Below are positions 26,500 to 39,860 of a DNA stretch of 64,000 nucleotides, one piece after another. Both the position numbers and the translations under genes were made by a program. The stretch is from Pseudoscleropodium purum (taxonomy: Eukaryota; Streptophyta; Bryopsida; Hypnales; Brachytheciaceae), in contig OZ017799.1 of assembly GCA_963969395.1 (NCBI GenBank), positions 19,532,501 through 19,596,500 of the forward strand, read 5' to 3'. The notes under the pieces are model-generated. The model was not told the DNA's origin, made no database searches, and saw only the letters and a program-made list of their open reading frames with translations. Each line of letters begins with the position of its first letter. The stretch's first letter is position 1.

Positions 26500-28485
26500 A
26501 AAACTCAGACTTGGATTATCTTTAACGTCCTGCAGTAGGTAGAGTCAAACAAAAATTTGGGGCCAAGCCACTGATCCCTGTGCCGCGCACCTTCACCTTC
26601 TTCATCAGTGACTGATCCCTCGACGACGTTGCTGGAGGATGCCTCAAAGAGTTACAAACCTTAACCAAAATAAAATGTGTTTCCCTCTCCCGACCGCTGG
26701 TCGCCCATCTGAGATAATGCCAAATTTAGCGCCCTGATTATTGAACAATTTTTCCATCCGGTGGTCTTCGAGGCTTTTTGACCAGCCGTACGTACCTGAA
26801 AAACTTGACTGAGAAAGATCGCAGAACGAAGCCCCAAACCTCTGTCAGAATGGCAGCGACCGCAGGTAGGAAACTCCGACTGAAGCAGGCAGTGGCAACA
26901 AATTCAAACTGGACTCGGGCGCCGTCTGGGAGTCGGCCGGGTCTTGCCCGTTAAGCTTGCGGCTATACTGGAAAAGCCAAAAGAAATTCCCAAGTCTTCA
27001 CTCTCTACGTTGACCTCTAATTGGGTTCCCCAGGTGATTCACATCTCTGGGAACTCCATGAGAACGGGTCAAGGCGGGCAAATGCGACTTTCGGTCAGGC
27101 GTGAATTTTCCCCGTCCAATAGTCGGCGTTCCCGTTTCTGCTGGTTGTCAGCCTTCAGCCTTTCAGAGTGCCCCACTTCAGACGGCATCTATCGGTCGTA
27201 CGAGAATCGTGGTTCCGGCCGATGGGTGGAGCGATTTGAAATAGGGAAAAGCAGGCGGCGATCTCTGGACGGCGAACTGACCAGGGTGAGTGTTTGTCAG
27301 GGGGAAGAAGATGGAGATGCCAAGAGCGGACCGGAGGTAGCAATGGCGGGTCACCAGGAGTGACCAGAAAGCGTTCAATGGTTGTTGCGTGCTCCGAAAT
27401 GTGGGTGTCGGAGCTGCGTTTTCTACGGAGACGGAATTAGAGTCGATATAGATGTTTCCGGTCTTTTTTGGTGTCGTTTTGGCGAAGTTTTGGTTGTTTT
27501 TCTAGCGGAATGATTGTTTGCTTGCAGGAAGTGAGGTGCAGTCAGGCGGTTGAGAAGGCAGAGGTCTGGTGGAGCGAGGCCATAGCTGGACTGATGTTGT
27601 TAGAGAAGGAGAGGGAACAGGATTGGAAGAAGGAGCAAGGAGTTTTTGATTAGGAGCGCGGCAGAGTATAGGAAGACATATTTGCTGTGGCAGGGTTAGA
27701 TAGTTTGTGAGGTTGTGCATCGAAACTTGAACGCGGAGAGGGGAAGAGACGCCTGGAGACTGTGCCTTATGGAGGGGGTCGTTGGAATCGACTAAAGGAA
27801 ACAATATTAATCACGCGAAGTCGATAAATGTAACCCCGATGGCGTGCATGAGCTGACGGTGATCCCTAGGAACAATCAGTGGACGAAGGGCCTCCATGCA
27901 CAGGGGACGCTATTGGAGAAGAGGAGTATGTATATTAAGTTTTGAGTGAAGAACAATAGTTGAACAAGCGTTTCGCGATTGGTAGGGATAGAGTACCATT
28001 TTAGTTACGACGCGGTGTTTCTTGCAATTTTGTCACAGCCAGGTTCACTATTCTTTTCACCACAAACTAGGAAGATTGAGCTATTTAAGTAAAGTGTTCA
28101 GGTATCGTCACTTGAGGCCATAAACATGAGGTATGCTGGAAGAGCAGGAGCAGGAGGGACTTGTGTGCAATAGAAAGGAAGAGACCTAAGGAGGAGGAAG
28201 TCAAATAGAAGGCGGATACTATTTGCAGATTGGAGGAATTAGTTTAATTAGAGAGCAAGTGATTGGTTGCATGCCATGGACGATGATGGGGAAGAAACTG
28301 ATCCCGTGTAAAGCTTCGCAAAGTCTCGACGAGGAGTTGAATTTGGCCGCCAACGAGCGGCAGCTATCTGTTTCAATTACGGAAACTACCTTCCCAGGGC
28401 AATATAGAGGATCAAACTGTCATTTCTAGGGCATATAGGAGGCTTCAAAACTCGAGCTGGAAAGTTATTGCGGAAGTAGGTCACT
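26500..28485 (+). promoter_or_regulatory. Presumed promoter and 5' leader of the ABCB20-like gene
   Basis: Base composition changes abruptly here from AT-rich repeat DNA to GC-richer sequence and stays so up to the ABCB start codon. Several open frames occur (for example 26944-27363 and 27468-27653), but none shows family motifs, so I read them as chance frames in promoter or untranslated leader. An in-frame TAG at 28477-28479 closes the reading frame just before the start. I cannot place the transcription start or a TATA box with confidence. A leader intron is possible. Confidence 0.5.
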
Positions 28486-31400
28486 ATGAATCTCTCTAGG
28501 ACTCTGTTCGGGATGTCGCCCCCGCACATCCAGCCACTGACTCCAGTGTCGGAGGTTTCAGAGCCACCGGAGTCACCTTCTCCGTACCCGTATCTGGATG
28601 GCATTCTTGAGACTCGGGAGCAGGTGAAATCCAATCCTTGGTTCTTCTCTCTCTTTTCATTGTTTAATGTTTTGATGACTTCCAGAATACTGTTTAATTT
28701 TGGTGTTATAGATTAAATACCATGGCATTGCTAGACACATATGATATCTGTTCATCCTGAGCTGCACACTTCAAGCGTAGTAGAATGAACGTTTGGTTTT
28801 CGCTATCAATCTCTTAATTCTTAGCGGTCCTCTTTGTTCTGTGGCAAGTTCAAATCCGGAACAGTTGGATGATGCAGAGGATGGTTATTGATATGCTTTA
28901 GTTCGGGATATAGTTAGGCCGTGCTTGAAGCCTTAGGACGAATCTGATAAGAAGTCATAGTTGAATTCAGGATAATGATTCTTTCCTTCAACCCCTAAGG
29001 AATTATAGTTAACATGTAATACTGCCTATTTTTCTTCAGAATACCGGTAATTCCTCTTGGCTTGTATTTTTTGAGCGTTGACTCGTATCACAGTGGGAGC
29101 TAAGTGCAAAGCATCGCATTGCAGATAGAAGCTATGTCCGGGGACGACGAACAAGAGGTGGAGGAAGCACCTCCACCATCAGTTCCTTTCTTTCGCCTTT
29201 TTGCATATGCCGACGCGCTTGATTGGACCCTTATGACACTGGGGAGTGTTGCGGCTGCAGTTCATGGAGCTGCTCTGCCACTTTACCTGTATGTCTTGGG
29301 TAGAATTATTGATTTATTTGGTCGCTATCAGGAGGACGTTATTTCAAATCCCGATTTATCACTTTCTTCGAGTTTGTTGCACAACCTAGCTGAGCAGATT
29401 TTGAAGGTACATCATTTTCTCATCAATCTTACTCACATTTATATACGTGGTAGCTGTTTGATAGCTTATCAAACCTGCCAAAGGAGGAAGGTACATAGGA
29501 TGTTTTGTCACTGATTCTTGACATTTGACAGAATTTAGCAGCTTGTTGAGCTGGTTTCGAACAATATGCAATCTCCCATTGTGATTACTTAAATTCACCT
29601 TTGGCTTGTTTGATCTCATGAGTTTATTCACACGTTAGCATCCACGAAAATAACAGCACATTGCAATAATTTTTGACCTGTCCTCTTGGTTGCAGCTTGG
29701 TCTGGACATTGTCTATATTGCAGCAGCAGTGCTTGTTGCGAGTTGGATGGGTACATTTCTGAGCGCCATCTCATTGTATGTTGGTGTGCAAAGATACGAG
29801 GAATTACCTCAACTCAAAGCGGCTTAGCTCTGGTACTTGTAGTGAGCGAATAGTTAAGAAGACACTTATCAAAGATCTGATACTGAGAAGGACCATTATG
29901 TGGATGTCACATCTTGAGGGCATACCAGGCATCAAAAGTTTCAGGTTCTTGTAGGTGATTTAGTGGGTTTAGAGTGAGATCATGACTCCGGTGAGCCCAC
30001 GATGTTGGTTAAGGGTTGCTGTAGTTCAGGATTTCAAGTCCACCTGGCACCCGGAGTTGTGGTCATTCCTTGCGCTGCTTTTTCAAGAGTTTACGCGATT
30101 CTAACCATGGAATGGTCTTTCTGGCAGAGGTGGCATGTTGGCTCTACACAGGGGAGAGACAAACAGCAGCCATTCGCTCCAAAGGTGTACAGAATTTACT
30201 GAAACAAGATTTAGTTTATTTCGATAATTTGGCAGGGAATGTTCCTTACGTGAGCCAGATTTCAAATGATATCCTTTCTGTACATTCTGCCCTCAGTGAG
30301 AAGGTATGACTCGTTTTTTGGCGAAGATTTCTGGAAGTTGATTGTATCTATTGTGAGGGTTTTGTGTAACTTACTTTCGCGTTTGACGTTGAATGCGAAC
30401 TTGGCATAACTAGACCTTTTTTCTCGGTTTGTTACATAGATTATAGTTTTTAGCTTCCGCTGACTGAAGCCTTCACTAGAAATTCGTGTATTTTCTTTAG
30501 AGAGTATTCCTAGATGTTACCTCTTTGAAACATATTTAGGGTAGTGGCAGCCTTAGATTGTTATGGGTTTTGGCAAGCAATTTTCTTACTTTCGTGGCTG
30601 GGTAGTCTTCAGGGTGTCTGTTTTTTAGTGTTTCTGATACGTAAGGAAATCTATTGATGATGACAGGTGGGTAATTATATTCACAACATGGCAACATGTG
30701 TGGGTAGCATCACCGTTGGATTCGTTAGCTGTTGGCAAATTTCCCTGTTAACACTAGCCACTGGGCCCTTTATAGTAGCTGCTGGTGTTGTATCCAATAT
30801 TGCTCTTACCCGGCTTGCAGAGCATGTACATGACTCCTACTCTGAGGCTTCGAGCATTGCTGAGCAGGTTCTTCTTTTGTGCTCCTTTTAAATATGCTCT
30901 GTATGGCTTTTGCCAATTTGTCCGCAAGAAGTGTAACCATATTTATTGACTATTTAGATGGGGTTTATTTCTATGTTCTAAGTACTATTGATACGACTGT
31001 TTTCATTTCATTTAGATTTAGGCTTTGATGAATTCCCCTAGAGATAGGATGTAAAATAGATCCTCGTCATCCACTAATGTATATTTTACAAGGTTTTATT
31101 GTCAATGAAAGTAGCTTTTAATTTCTCTGTGTTTAGAATTTGGAACAAACACGGATCTGAATGTGTTTTCAAGCTCGTTTGCACGTTTGCCTGCAGGCTC
31201 TTCTGTATATACGGACAGTTTACGCGTTTGCCAATGAAACAGTTGTGAAATATGCATATGCCAATGCATTGCAGCCCACATTGCAGTATGGGGTGCAGAT
31301 TAGCCTGGTACAAGGCCTTGGATTAGGGTTTATCTATGGAATTGCAATCTGTTCATGTGCGTTGCAGCTGTGGGTCGGGCATTATCTCATTGTGTCTGGC

Positions 31401-34400
31401 AAAGTCGACGGTGGTCAAATTTTTGTGGCTCTATTTGCCATCATACTAAGTGGGATGTAAGTTGTTACTTTGTCCTCTATGGTCTTCAATGATCTCTTCG
31501 AAATCTTAATAATCCCCTCGATGACAATTCTCAAAGTACGTTAAAAGCAGTTCAGATGAATTCTCTGAGACTTGCAATAAGTCTGTCGAGTCACAATCTG
31601 TTGCCTCGTTCCATAATATCTCAATACAATTTGTTATCAAAGCTTCAGGATCTTCTGGTAGTTATAGTCAGATTCTCTCAGTTCACTCTTCTAGTGTGAT
31701 GTTATCTTTCCTTGTCTTTGCTGTCGCCTAATTATCTGACGAGGTGCTCAGATCAGGGTGTTCTTTCGACTCTACTTTTTCTAGGGTCTGTTTGAAAGTA
31801 GTGTTTTTCTACACTTGGAGTTTTGAGTTTCGTCACTGTCAGAACATTGAACCTTGGTTCTTCTTTAAAGGTCTCAAGCATTCATAAAACTCCCGTTGTC
31901 TGTTTTCTTGACGCAGAGGTTTGAATCAGTCGGCCACAAATTTCCAGGTCTTTGAGCAGGGTCAGATTGCTGCGCATAGGCTCTTTTCAGCTTTCGGTTC
32001 GAAATCTACGGCGGCAAGTAGCAGTGACATTGAGGGAGAAGGCACATTAGCTGATGTACAAGGAAACATCGAGCTTCGAAATGTCTATTTCAGCTATCCA
32101 TCACGACCAGATGTACCTGTACTTAGTGGGCTTTATCTTTCTCTTCCTGCAAGGAAAACATTGGCACTCGCAGGCAGCAATGGATCTGGGAAGAGCAGTA
32201 TTATTGCCCTGATCGAACGCTTCTACGATCCAACTCTTGGTCAGTAATTCAATATTTTCGGCTGTGTATCGATTTGAAAAACTCAAATCTGTATTTTGCT
32301 CTCTAGGCATATAAATTATTGTGAACGAGGAAATCCTTGTGCAACTTAGAATGATTTAGATAACGGTTTACAGGGGCAATATCGAAGTTCGTTAGGATGC
32401 TTGTTTACATTCATGTCTATTGAGTGACTTTTTCGGCGGGATAGCGTTTCTTTTTGGCAATTGTGATATATTGCAGATGATAAGGGAAAAGAAAGTTTAA
32501 CATAGACATCATAGTCAACTTAAGCTAACATAGACAAGAAATCGCTTTATAAAGATCCCTTCCATTCACTGTCTTGAAAGGCCAAATTTTCCGAGAAAGA
32601 TTTGCGTCTGCTGTTACTTTTGAGGGACTTTCCTTGTGCTTCCTTTATTCTCAAAATCTTATTCATCGATCTACATTTTGATTTGTTTATAACCGCAGGT
32701 GAGGTACTTTTAGACGGAGAAAACATTAGAAATCTTAAAGTGGAGTGGCTCAGAAATCAAATAGGACTGGTAAGTCAAGAGCCTGCTCTTTTCAAAGGAA
32801 GCATCATGGAGAATATTTGCTATGGTCGTGAAGCTAGTATCGATGAAATTGAGGAGGCTGCAAAAATTGCACATGCACATACGTTCATCAGCTCCTTACA
32901 AGAAGGTTATGAAACACAGGTAAGGAGCAGCTATTCGTCCTAATTACAGTCATCTCTCTTTCCAGTTCAGAAGGGATTGAAATATCTGTGTTGTCTTCTT
33001 GTTGTATGGCCTGTGACTAGTTATCTTTCATGCGACTTTTGGGGTTCTACTGAGGATTTAGAATCTTCCTCTTTACTTCTAGTTCATTACTCGATTAGAG
33101 TTGCACTTGCTCATCAGTCATGCATTTGTGCTATATTGTAGGTGGGCGACAGCAGGCTTAGGCTTTCAGAAGAAAGAAAGGTGAAAATAGCAATTGCCCG
33201 AGCGGTTCTCAAGAACCCGCGGATTCTCCTACTTGATGAAGCAACAGGCACGTTGGATATGGAGGCAGCGCAGAATGTCCAACAGGCTCTGGATATCTTA
33301 ATGCTGGGAAGATCATCCATAGTAATAGCACATCGTCTTTCTAGCGTACGTAATGCTGATGCGATTGCTGTCCTTGATGAGGGGCAGCTGGTGGAAATGG
33401 GAACTCATGATGAGTTGATGAGACTAGATGGCGCTTACATTGACTTGATTCGTCTACAGGAAACTGCCAAACAGCCTAGGAGGTAAGTGAACTTGTAAAA
33501 TTAAAGTTTACTGCACCTACTAATCATGAGTATTAAGTTCTCATGTTCGTGCCGTCTTGCGTTTTCAAGTACCTTGTTCACATGCTTAATCTCATTCTTT
33601 CCGCAATTGTCTGAACATCTTACTGTGAGATGACTGCTGCCTGGAGTGAAATCTGGAGTAATATGGAATTTGAGTTACATTTTTGGCTTTGATCTTTATT
33701 GGTTATCTTAATGTATTGTATATTGACGTTGGTTGTCCTTGATTATTGACTCCAGACCTCCGCCAAGACTATTTGTACCTCCTCCACCACAGGACTGTAT
33801 ATCGCCGAACTATAGCAAGCCACCGTCTCCTCGCATGGTGAAATCGCCGTCACTGAAGCGACAAAATTGTGTGCGAGATCGACCCGACTTCCTTGCCGTT
33901 TCTGATTCGCAACCCCCTAGTTTAACCCTACCTCCTGTACAAAATACCAGAGAGAATGAGAATGGTAATGTTGAGATGCAAAGTATGAAACCTGAACAGT
34001 CTGTGAAGAGACAAGACAGCTTTGAAAATGCATATAGTGATTCTCTTTCACAAGTCGACTTGCAACGACAGACATCCGAATCTTTCCGTCCGGAGTCTCC
34101 TGCATCTCCTCTCTTAACTGATCCAGAAGATGAGCGATCACATTCCAAGACGTTTAGTAGATCCCCTTCTCAGTGCAAGGACTTCCAGGCCTACGAGGAT
34201 GAACCCTCATTCTCAAGCATACCATCGCTTTGGAAGCTTGCGAAGTTAAGTTCGCCTGAGTGGTTCTGTGCATTCTTAGGAAGTTTGGGAGCAATCCTAT
34301 TTGGGTCTCTCAATCCCCTCTTTGCCTTTCTGTTGGTTCAAATCGCTGAGGTCTTCTATTACACCAGCCAAAGTACTTTGCGTGACGAGCTGAGCAAATG

Positions 34401-36688
34401 GTGTTCGATACTTGTGGGGTTGGCTCTGGCAACCATTTTAGCGAACTTTCTGCAGCACTTTTATTTCGGAATTATGGGGGAAAAGATGACCGAACGAGTT
34501 CGTCGGCTGATGTTCTCAGGTACCTAATGCGATTAGATCTAAGTTATGCGTCAGTTTGATCCCTCGCAAAATTTGACTGGGTCTTCGGGAAAGACTACAT
34601 TTCAGTGGTTTTATTTTCGCACCTTACATCTTGTTTGCGGAGCTCTTCTGGTTTATTTTTCTTATTTCATCTGCCTTCATGTGGATGTTGGGAAAGGCCT
34701 GGTTTGTGAGTTTGGTCTCTCCTCTTGTCTCAATACTTCTACTGCGTGATTAGTTTCTTAATACTCCGTTTTGTATCACTCCTCAATCACTCATCATAAG
34801 CAAATGACTAATCAATTTGTTTTTCCGGTGGTCTTTTCGGCCTTTTGACAGCAATGTTACGCAATGAGGTGGGCTGGTTTGACAAGGAAGAAAACTCTCC
34901 GGAAGTATTATCCATACGACTTGGACATGATGCTGCCTATGTGAAGGCTACATTCAGTAACCGGCTATCAGTGTTCATTCAGGACATCTCTGCAGTTTTC
35001 GTTGCCCTTGCCCTGGCATTGGTTCTGGAGTGGCGCTTCGGGCTTGTTGCGCTGGCAACGTTACCTCTACTCGTCTTCGCATCAATAACACAGGTTATTC
35101 TTTTTAAATCTCCTACATGACATTCGATTGAGCTTTGTGATCATGCGCTTGTCTCATGGGTTTTTTGTGGGGTAGGTTTGCTGATGTTGAAACATCGTAA
35201 TCATGCAAGTCTCTATGTAGGAAAGCTGAATGTTTGCCAGAGAACTGTATTTTGATGCTGCACTATCTCCTAGTGAAGGAAATCCCGCACCTAAACTAGC
35301 TTATCCGGTGTTTTGCAGCAAATGTGGAATTCAGGGTTTTCAGGAGATGTGAGGGATGCCCATAAAGATGCCCGACAGATCTTAGAGGAAGCAGTTGCAA
35401 ATATGCACACTGTAATGTCGTTCTCTGGCGGTATGAAAATTCTCGATCTTTTCCACAACGAGCTGAAGACGCCTCTACGGAGAAGCCTCATCAGAGGTCA
35501 AATATATGGGTGTCTTTATGGTGCAGCTCAATTTTTTCTGTTCGCTTGCAATGCGCTCCTCCTGTATTATGCTTCATTACTCGTCAAAAGACAGGAGGAC
35601 TCGAGTTTTCCAAATCTACTGAAAGCGTTCATTGTATTCACCTTCACTACCTTTGTTCTAGTTGAGTCATTTGGGTTAGGGCCTGTGATAATGAGGCGGC
35701 GTAAATCGATTGCACCGGTGTTTAGTATTCTAGATCGGGGCTTGACGATGGGAACTGAGGAGGAGGGTTTAAAACCGCCCTTCATGGCTGGCCGTATTGA
35801 GTTTCGTCATGTGGGATTCAGGTGCGTATAGCAGAGCCGAAAGATATCTCTAAATCAATGATGTTTTTGTTGATCCAGAATTACGGTGCTTGCATTTGAT
35901 CATCTAGTTTATGATGAAATTGCTTTGAAACGAGAGCTTACCTGTTACACTTCGTCTGCAGGTATCCAGTTCGACCAGAGGTGCCCATTTTGACACATTT
36001 TAACCTGAAAGTGGAGGCAGGGCAAACCGTAGCAATTGTAGGGACCACAGGTTCTGGTAAGAGCACAGTGCTTGCTCTGCTGGTAAGATTCTATGAGCCC
36101 ACAGGTGGCAGAATATTGCTTGATGGGAATGATTTGAAGAACTTCAACCTAAGATGGCTACGCAGCCATATTGGGATGGTGCCTCAAGAACCTGTGCTCT
36201 TCTCAACATCAATTCGCAATAATATCATATATGGACGACACAATGCTACAGAAGCTGAAATCAAAGAAGCTTCCAGGATTGCGAACGCTCACCATTTTAT
36301 CAGCAGTTTACCTCATGGTTATGACACAATGATTGGAGACCAGGGGATACAGCTTACAGCTGGTCAGCGGCTAAGAATTGCCATTGCACGGACAGTTTTG
36401 AAAAATGCTCCTCTCCTGCTTATTGATGAGCCGACGTCATTACTCGAGGCTGAGTCAAGCAAGGTGGTCAATGAGGCTATTGATCAGCTGATTGTGGGTA
36501 ATCGGACTACTGTTGTTATAGCCCACAGGCTAGCCATGCTCCGACGTGTGGACGTAGTTGCAATGTTGCATGATGGAGAGGTTGATGACCAAGGCAGCCA
36601 TGATGAGTTGATGAACAAGTGTGGGCTATATGCTCGTTTGATGCAGCCTCAATTTAGCAGAACTTTACGGCAGCATCGTCATTCCTGA
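28486..36688 (+). CDS. ABCB20-like: ABC transporter B family, ABCB6/ABCB20-like full-size transporter (13 exons, 1410 aa)
   Basis: This is a full-size half-duplicated ABC exporter (TMD1-NBD1-linker-TMD2-NBD2) of the plasma membrane. Arabidopsis ABCB6/ABCB20 relatives are implicated in auxin movement; substrate here is inferred. Exons: 28486-28623, 29125-29406, 29696-29750, 30128-30303, 30667-30867, 31197-31456, 31917-32239, 32699-32919, 33142-33482, 33756-34519, 34852-35093, 35319-35821, 35962-36688. All introns are GT-AG, phases agree, and the sum is 4233 nt. The start is the ATG at 28486: an in-frame TAG lies three codons upstream, and the N-terminus [20 protein letters not shown] is a hallmark of this subfamily. 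NBD1: Walker A GSNGSGKS (457-464), degenerate signature LSEER (560-564), Walker B LLLDE (E585), H-loop H616. NBD2: Walker [10 protein letters not shown] (1196-1204), Q-loop Q1244, signature LTAGQ (1300-1304), LLIDE (E1325), H1357. The linker (about 667-850) is Pro/Ser-rich with KRQDSFE and SHSKTFSRS. Length matches the roughly 1400-residue family size. No break is seen. Confidence 0.95.
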
Positions 36689-37900
36689 GGTTCTGGATGC
36701 TTAGCTCAAGGGAATGCGAGAGACAAAGAAGCGTACCACAGCCGAACAGGGGATTTTATTCCAGGTTATCAATCAGCAAGAAGGGCGTTTATGTACACTT
36801 TTGAGATATTGCGTTTGTTCGAGGTCACTTGCCGTTGGACTTTTTCGATGGCAGCAGCAGTCCATCACCTTGGTGGTCTTCCTGTTGCCCCACTTTACAA
36901 GTAGTTTGCTGCATTCAGAACGTCACTACAAGCATGCAATTTTAGACGAGGTCTTCAATTTTGGACCTGGCATTGATACCTACCGTAATCGCTTATATTA
37001 TTAGAATTCGGTCTACAATTACTGGAGTTAAAGGATCTCGGCCCTGGAGCATTCAGAATTCTACAAGCCACAGATGGGCACAGATTGAAGAACTGACTTG
37101 TGGACTTTATCAGGGCATGCTATACCATGAAAAAGTGAGTTGACATATAACTGCACGTCATGACATAGTCGTTTCAATAAGGTAGCAATGGTTTATTTTA
37201 CGGATCTCGAGGGAGTCCAAAGATCGAGAAGCAGGAGGTAAAGAATGGCTGTTGTCTTTAGTCTAGTTTCACCTTTCTCCTTCGAGCCTTTCAGATTGCA
37301 ACCTGAAATGTTGCTGTTCCTATCTGTTGTCTTCCAACCAGGTCTTATGTAATTGTAGGAAACTTCAAGAGGGAGGCGTGAGTGAACCGAATCCTGTGTC
37401 ATTGAGTGGCATAATGGAGATGCCACGATCCGACTCCACATTCATACTCTAGGCTTATTCTTCTCTATTGCAGAGCCTCCCAGAGCTGAGAAACCAAAGT
37501 AAGGACTTCAGAACTAGCACGTAGAAGTCCTATTACTTGACTATCCCCTGGTGGGGACGTCAAAGATTGTCACTTCATTACATCAGGAGTTCCAATTGCA
37601 TCACTTGCATCGTGTCAGTTTGGGTTGACAGCCAAGATTTATTTTTATGGTGTTTTGTATTTGTGGAGTCACAATGATTGTTTGTTTGAACCTTATCCTA
37701 ATTAGGTCCTTTTTTTAATCTTTATCTATATATCTATCTATATCTATATGCTAATGAGTATATTCTTACCTGAGCCATTTCAATTTGCTTCCCTATTGTA
37801 ACATAAGTATACTAGCACCAGATGACATTTCTTTGATAAGAATGTCTCTCCTCTAGTCCTCTTGTAATCAAAATATAAAAGTTTGAATGTCTTTCCTACC
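36689..37900 (+). other. 3' flank of the ABCB20-like gene
   Basis: The first several hundred bases keep genic composition and probably include the 3' UTR. No canonical AATAAA stands out. Beyond about 37600 the sequence turns AT-rich, with a short TATC/TATA run near 37735. Confidence 0.4.
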
Positions 37901-38720
37901 GACTACAGTGCACAGCAAATCTACTTCCCTCAAGGTGCTCATTTAAGTTCAAGGATCGGAACACCGATGTTTCAGTATGGGAAAAAAAAATAGATTACGG
38001 CCAGTAGAGCCTGCAAAAGGCCAATTCTCGCTACCAAAGCGCAGGTTGATGATCGCGAGTGCACTGGAAGCGCGTCTCATTAGGGTTTGGATCACCGTCA
38101 TCGCTGTTAATCGTCAATTTCGTCACATTGGCGGTATTCCATACTAACACTTTCAGAGCGAACGACCTGAAATAGTCACAATTTCTTACACCGGAATCAA
38201 ACCAATTTAACGAAACTAACGATTGTCACTCTGGTCTCACTCGATCGAAAGCAGCTACTTCACACAAGAAAACCCAGAATGTCCATCTCTAGAATTTTTG
38301 AAGAATTCCAAAGTCAAGAATTATATTCATAGAACAGGATATACTACGAATGGACATTTGTCCAATTTCTTCTGTTCGATCTCTTGCCAGCACTCTCAAC
38401 GATTACTACTGGGGAATGAATCAGCCTTCGTTGAGATCGATTCAAATGGGAAGTGTTCACTGGTGTCTGCGACTTTCGTCGACACCTGTTGCTGTTGTTG
38501 TCAGCTCTCTTTTGAGCCAACCTACGTCGCTTCGATTCGCATTGGGCTGCGACTGTCATGAGAGCTCTGGTTAAGGTGACTGGCGATCCTGCAAAAGGTT
38601 TCTTGAGGTCACGCACTCTGTTGCCTTCGTACTACTCAAAACTCTCCTGAGAATCAGAAGGGTTGGTTTTCAGGTGTCTGGTGTACGCTCTCACTTTTCT
38701 TAGACTGTTAATAAGATCCG
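37901..38720. other. GC-richer patch without recognisable gene
   Basis: Open frames on both strands (38223-38561 plus, 38344-38616 minus) have no known domain. The patch is similar in composition to the leader regions of the real genes. Could be an old promoter or a fragment. Confidence 0.3.
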
Positions 38721-39286
38721 TTGGAGGGCTTTTCAAGTACAAATGTGAAATTAGAGCATGTCAATTTCAGCATGCATGGATGCAGATGCTCCAACGTCTG
38801 CACGTCTGTCAAGATTAGTTGAAGATTCTCAAAGTCACACCTTCACCTTAGCAAACTTTTCTGAAGCATGAGCTGTAGGTGCAGGAAAATAGGGGCCAAT
38901 GGCAAGCCATTGTGGGTGAAGGTGTGACACCTCTTTTTGGGTGAGGCACATGGAGAACAAAAATTTGAGAAACGAAAATTTGAGAATCGGTTTACTCATA
39001 AGTCTGGATGGGAATAATTGAGCAAGGTCCTCAGACCCAATTAGGTAGTCATGCGTGCAGCTCATGCCTCCGGAAGCTCCAGAAACGGCAACAGTGAAAT
39101 TGGTAGCAATAGTGGAATTGGGAGCCTGGAGCAAAGGGATAAAACTACACAATGCTAGATAAAAAAGTTCGCTTGTGAAGGTTTTTTTGCACCAAATATT
39201 CACCTCCATGGGAGAATAATGGATGTGGAGAAAACTTCATAGAATCAATATATTCAACAGTATGGAAGCAATGGGAAGCCGCCTTG

Positions 39287-39310
39287 TGCACATTCTTTAA
39301 AGAATGTGCA
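39287..39310. repeat. 24-bp perfect palindrome
   Basis: Half-site TGCACATTCTTT followed by its exact reverse complement AAAGAATGTGCA with no spacer. AAAGAATGTG recurs at 39354-39363. Downstream sequence to 39595 ends TTTTTCTAACA, like the 3' end of a copia LTR, so this may lie in an LTR remnant. Confidence 0.8.
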
Positions 39311-39599
39311 AGTAGTGAAGAAAGTGTGATTGCCCCTAATATGTACGTATTATTAAAGAATGTGGCTTTGTGTAGTTACATATTTGAATCACATGTAGTT
39401 ACTTTGATCCTCAAGAAACTCTTGTTATGAATAGGAACTTATCTAGCCATAAAGTACTTGTTATTGATAAGTCAAGATAATCAAGTATACTCTAGATTAG
39501 GCACTTAATATAACTTTTGAAAGCTCTCCAAGAGGTTTCTCACTGCAAAGTAGGAGGTCCCTAAAGTCTTCGGCTCTAGAAGCTTTTTCTAACAGACAT

Positions 39600-39860
39600 G
39601 TACATTTTGTATCATGAATGTACTACAAGTGTGGATTTTAGGAGGTGAATGCTTTTAATGACCTTTACATTTCAACTTAAAAAATTCAAAACTAATTTTA
39701 CAAAGCTCCAGAACATATGAAATAAACTTGGGTTAGATGCTAATTCCTTTTTGTCTTTCAAGAAAAATTTATTGAAAAATATTTGAAAAAATCTCACCTC
39801 TACAAATTAAATTTTCAACTCTTAAACGGACACTTTCAATTATTGACCTCCTACCTTACA
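39600..39860 (+). repeat. Dispersed repeat R3, copy 1
   Basis: Shares TTTTAGGAGGT, TTTCAACTT..AAAATT, ATATGAAA..ACTTGGGTTAGATGC.AATTCC, and CTCTTAAA.GG.C.CTTT with 57985-58215, in order. About 70-75% identical. Confidence 0.65.

Noticed and set aside
26944..27363. 139-codon open frame upstream of the ABCB gene
   Set aside because: It lies in the GC-rich promoter/leader region, begins at a non-ATG codon, has no domain, and overlaps open frames on the other strand; chance is more likely.
33810..34148. Minus-strand open frame of 112 codons
   Set aside because: It is antisense to ABCB exon 10, whose Pro/Ser-rich linker coding sequence is phase-consistent with the rest of the gene.
38835..39209. 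124-codon minus-strand open frame, considered as a retroelement protein fragment
   Set aside because: I could not find gag, protease, integrase or reverse transcriptase motifs in it or nearby.
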